Source of the DNA: Iodobacter sp. BJB302
Lineage (GTDB): Bacteria > Pseudomonadota > Gammaproteobacteria > Burkholderiales > Chitinibacteraceae
Direction: 5' to 3'
NCBI RefSeq assembly: GCF_002735645.1
Contig: NZ_PDZG01000009.1
Span: 1-64,000, forward strand
Length of the DNA: 64,000 nucleotides
In this document: positions 61,913 to 64,000 of the stretch, piece after piece
How the letters are laid out: each line of letters opens with the position of its first letter
Position numbering within the stretch: position 1 is the stretch's first letter
Translations under genes and position numbers: made by a program
Notes under the pieces: generated by a model
Seen by the model: the letters and a program-made list of their open reading frames with translations, nothing else
Database searches by the model: none
Told to the model about the DNA's origin: nothing

Positions 61913-62544
61913 TAAGAATTCCCCAGGGCTTCCAGTTTCACTTCCACAAACTTCACGTTAGGTGCTTCTTTTGGCAACTTAGCCACGGCTTGTTTATATG
62001 ACTCACGGGCAGCGGCCTTATCACCCTTAATCAGCAATACATCGCCTTTCGCTTCAAAAAACAAACCTGCAAAACTTGTTTCTTCGTTTGACTTCAGCGT
62101 GGCCAGTGCATCATCAAACTTTTTCTGATCCAGCTGCACTGCTGCGAGACGTAAACGGGCCACGTCACGCAAGCCTGCCTCTTTCGCATTCGCAATCACC
62201 CACTGCAACTGAGCCACAGCAGCAGGCACATCATTGGCTTCTGCACTGGATTTAGCTAAAAGCAAGGCCGCACGGGGCGCAAAAGCAGTGTCTGAATAGT
62301 CTTTCTTTAACTGCTCGGCCGCAGGCTTCATTTTCGCAAGATCTTTAGCCAGTGCCTGCTTATCAAGTTCTGCATAAATGACGCCCGCTTTAGCCGATTG
62401 CGAAGCCAGATAGGCATTCCAGCCCTTCCAGCCTGTATAGGCCACCAGAGCAGCCACCAGACCCAAAGAAATCAACTTACCCCAACTGTCCCACCACGCT
62501 TTGAATTCCGCAATTTGTTCTTGTTCTTGTAGATCGAAAGCCAT
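61912..62544 (-). CDS. yfgM: YfgM-like ancillary SecYEG translocon subunit
   Basis: A 210-residue inner-membrane protein with cytosolic N-terminus (about 20 residues, LQEQEQIAEFKAWWDSWG), one helix (about 22-42) and periplasmic TPR-like repeats (SYKQAVAKLPKEAP ending). The family (TPR_21) works with PpiD at the Sec translocon and in envelope stress. Three bp separate it from hisS; conserved between hisS and bamB. Confidence 0.94.
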   Translation of the reverse strand: MAFDLQEQEQIAEFKAWWDSWGKLISLGLVAALVAYTGWKGWNAYLASQSAKAGVIYAELDKQALAKDLAKMKPAAEQLKKDYSDTAFAPRAALLLAKSSAEANDVPAAVAQLQWVIANAKEAGLRDVARLRLAAVQLDQKKFDDALATLKSNEETSFAGLFFEAKGDVLLIKGDKAAARESYKQAVAKLPKEAPNVKFVEVKLEALGNS

Positions 62545-62547
62545 GTT

Positions 62548-63828
62548 TTACTTCCCTTCGTGTGTATTGGAGATAATCATTGCAAGTTCAGCAAGGGCGA
62601 CCGTGCGTTGTTCGCCCGCGCCTTTACCATTAAGCGTTTTAAGATTTGCAGACTGTGTTTCTGCCTCTGTTTCACCAATGACCACAGCATGCCGCGCCTG
62701 ACTAGCATCGGCTTTTTTAAACTGAGATTTAAAACTACCGCCACCACAATGCAGGACCACTTTCAACCCTGCAGCGCGCAACTGCTGCGCAGCCGCAAAA
62801 GCCAGCCGCCCTGCCGCATCTCCCATATGAACAATATAAGCATCAGGCGCTGCCAGAGGCACAGCCACCGCCTGCTCTTCAATCAGCAGCAAGATGCGTT
62901 CAATACCCAGACCAAAACCAACGGCTGGACAAGGCTTACCACCGAGCATTTCAACGAGGGTATCGTAACGGCCACCGCCCGCGATTGTGCCTTGCGAGCC
63001 TAAATCGGTAGTAACCCACTCAAATACAGTACGGTTGTAGTAATCCAAACCACGCACCAGACGCGGATTAACACGATAGCTAATCCCAGCCACATCAAGC
63101 AAAGCTTTCAAGCCCTCAAAGTGCCGGCTTGATTCTTCACCCAAAAAGTCACTCAATTTTGGCGCATTTTCAGCCATTTCCTGCAAAGCAGGATTTTTTG
63201 TATCCAGAACACGCAGTGGATTTGCATAAAGACGGCGCTTACCATCCTCATCCAGGATATCAACAAACTGCTCCAGATAGCGGATCAGTGCTTCGCGATG
63301 CGCGGCACGCTCTTCTTTATCACCTAAAGAGTTGATTTCCAAGCTGACATTTTTTAAGCCAAGGCGCTGCCAAAGATCGGCCAGCATCAGCACAATTTCA
63401 GCATCCACATCAGGGGTAGCCATACCAAAAGCTTCTACACCAATCTGATGAAACTGGCGGTAACGGCCTTTTTGCGGTCGTTCATGACGATACATCGGGC
63501 CCATATACCAAAGGCGCTGGGTTTGATTGTAAAGCAGACCATGCTCAATGCAGGAGCGTACGCAGCCTGCAGTCCCTTCCGGACGTAATGTCAGCTTCTC
63601 ACCATTAAGCTTGTCTTCAAAGGAATACATTTCCTTTTCAACAATGTCAGTATGCTCACCCACGCCACGAACAAATAAATGAGTTGATTCAACAATCGGC
63701 ATACGAATGTTTTTATAGCCATAAGCCGCCAGCCAGTCACGCGTTACTTGTTCAAAATAAAGCCATACTGGTGACGCATCCGGCAGAACATCGTTCATGC
63801 CTCTGATACCTTGGATTTGATTAGACAT
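62548..63828 (-). CDS. hisS: Histidyl-tRNA synthetase
   Basis: A 426-residue class II synthetase charging tRNA-His. Motif 1 region [20 protein letters not shown], motif 2 ([16 protein letters not shown] with [19 protein letters not shown]), the histidine-specific [15 protein letters not shown] and [14 protein letters not shown], motif 3 [13 protein letters not shown]-terminal anticodon-binding domain. Full length matches family. First gene of hisS-yfgM-bamB-der; the sequence to 64000 upstream holds its promoter but shows no gene I can name. Confidence 0.97.
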   Translation of the reverse strand: MSNQIQGIRGMNDVLPDASPVWLYFEQVTRDWLAAYGYKNIRMPIVESTHLFVRGVGEHTDIVEKEMYSFEDKLNGEKLTLRPEGTAGCVRSCIEHGLLYNQTQRLWYMGPMYRHERPQKGRYRQFHQIGVEAFGMATPDVDAEIVLMLADLWQRLGLKNVSLEINSLGDKEERAAHREALIRYLEQFVDILDEDGKRRLYANPLRVLDTKNPALQEMAENAPKLSDFLGEESSRHFEGLKALLDVAGISYRVNPRLVRGLDYYNRTVFEWVTTDLGSQGTIAGGGRYDTLVEMLGGKPCPAVGFGLGIERILLLIEEQAVAVPLAAPDAYIVHMGDAAGRLAFAAAQQLRAAGLKVVLHCGGGSFKSQFKKADASQARHAVVIGETEAETQSANLKTLNGKGAGEQRTVALAELAMIISNTHEGK

Positions 63829-64000
63829 TTATTTTTTCTTAATTATGGTTTACTTGAAATGTAAAATACATCACCTGACACTGGTCAAAACAAGGCTGAG
63901 CAATCTGACACACCTGCCCGCTTATCACTCAACCCTCTGATCCTTCCTGTTTTGACCAACAACTCATTATTCTTCATTCTGGCCTGCCCAATAAAACAGG

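Noticed and set aside
63829..64000. Short frame of about 30 codons upstream of hisS on the minus strand, as a possible his leader peptide
   Set aside because: It contains no histidine codons in a run and has no ribosome site; no support for attenuation.

Overview
The window looks like chromosome of a betaproteobacterium of the order Neisseriales, probably near Iodobacter, Chitinibacter or Deefgea. The evidence is the gene order hisS-yfgM-bamB-der / hfq-hflX-hflK-hflC-DUF2065-hisZ-purA, the porin type, an E. coli-like OppA and a roughly 50% GC composition. This placement is inferred from gene content; no marker such as 16S rRNA is present. Almost all of the window is ordinary chromosome. The one mobile trace is the right end of an IS3-family element at the left edge. 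I saw no prophage, CRISPR array, toxin-antitoxin pair or recognisable defence island.

Layout. 1-127: IS3-type end. 0.3-3.1 kb: a GGDEF diguanylate cyclase and the coaBC-dut pair. 3.3-6.6 kb: two tandem exported agmatine/peptidyl-arginine deiminase paralogues, with a divergent LysR regulator. 6.7-10.2 kb: a Tat-exported phospholipase C behind a good Pho box, followed by a PEP-CTERM protein. 10.2-12.5 kb: small genes (YgfX-like, SIMPL, a conserved hypothetical, a possible PilZ-type protein). 12.6-16.35 kb: RNase R with a very long basic repetitive tail, divergent from four tandem tRNA-Leu(CAG) genes. 16.5-21.5 kb: a receiver-TPR protein, an AAA-type ATPase with a palindrome at its promoter, and a chemotaxis receptor. 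21.5-31.7 kb: ankyrin protein, MFS transporter, YbaK, SelO, Pit phosphate transporter, an Ig-like lipoprotein with calcium-loop-like motifs, a proline-rich membrane-anchored protein and a histone-deacetylase-like amidohydrolase. 31.9-39 kb: a MoxR-DUF58-transglutaminase operon, ferrochelatase and a two-component system. 39-43.1 kb: type II secretion genes gspFGHIJK. 43.2-45.1 kb: purU, a hypothetical gene and trmL. 45.2-52 kb: oppABCDF and a general porin. 52.7-63.8 kb: the conserved housekeeping block.

How the genes work together. The opp operon (peptide uptake), the porin and the pseudopilin genes of the type II secretion system make up most of the envelope traffic. The phospholipase is a plausible secreted substrate, because Tat followed by type II secretion is the known route for the Pseudomonas homologues. 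Its Pho box ties it to phosphate starvation, and a Pit phosphate transporter lies about 17 kb downstream. HflK/HflC, BamB, YfgM and Hfq form a quality-control and envelope-biogenesis set.

The points most worth a second look are: the twin exported deiminases; the Pho-box phospholipase with an unusual duplicated C-terminal module; the RNase R tail; the recently duplicated tRNA-Leu array; and the receiver-TPR/AAA ATPase pair with its palindromic operator. I found no clear evidence for an entirely new multi-gene system.
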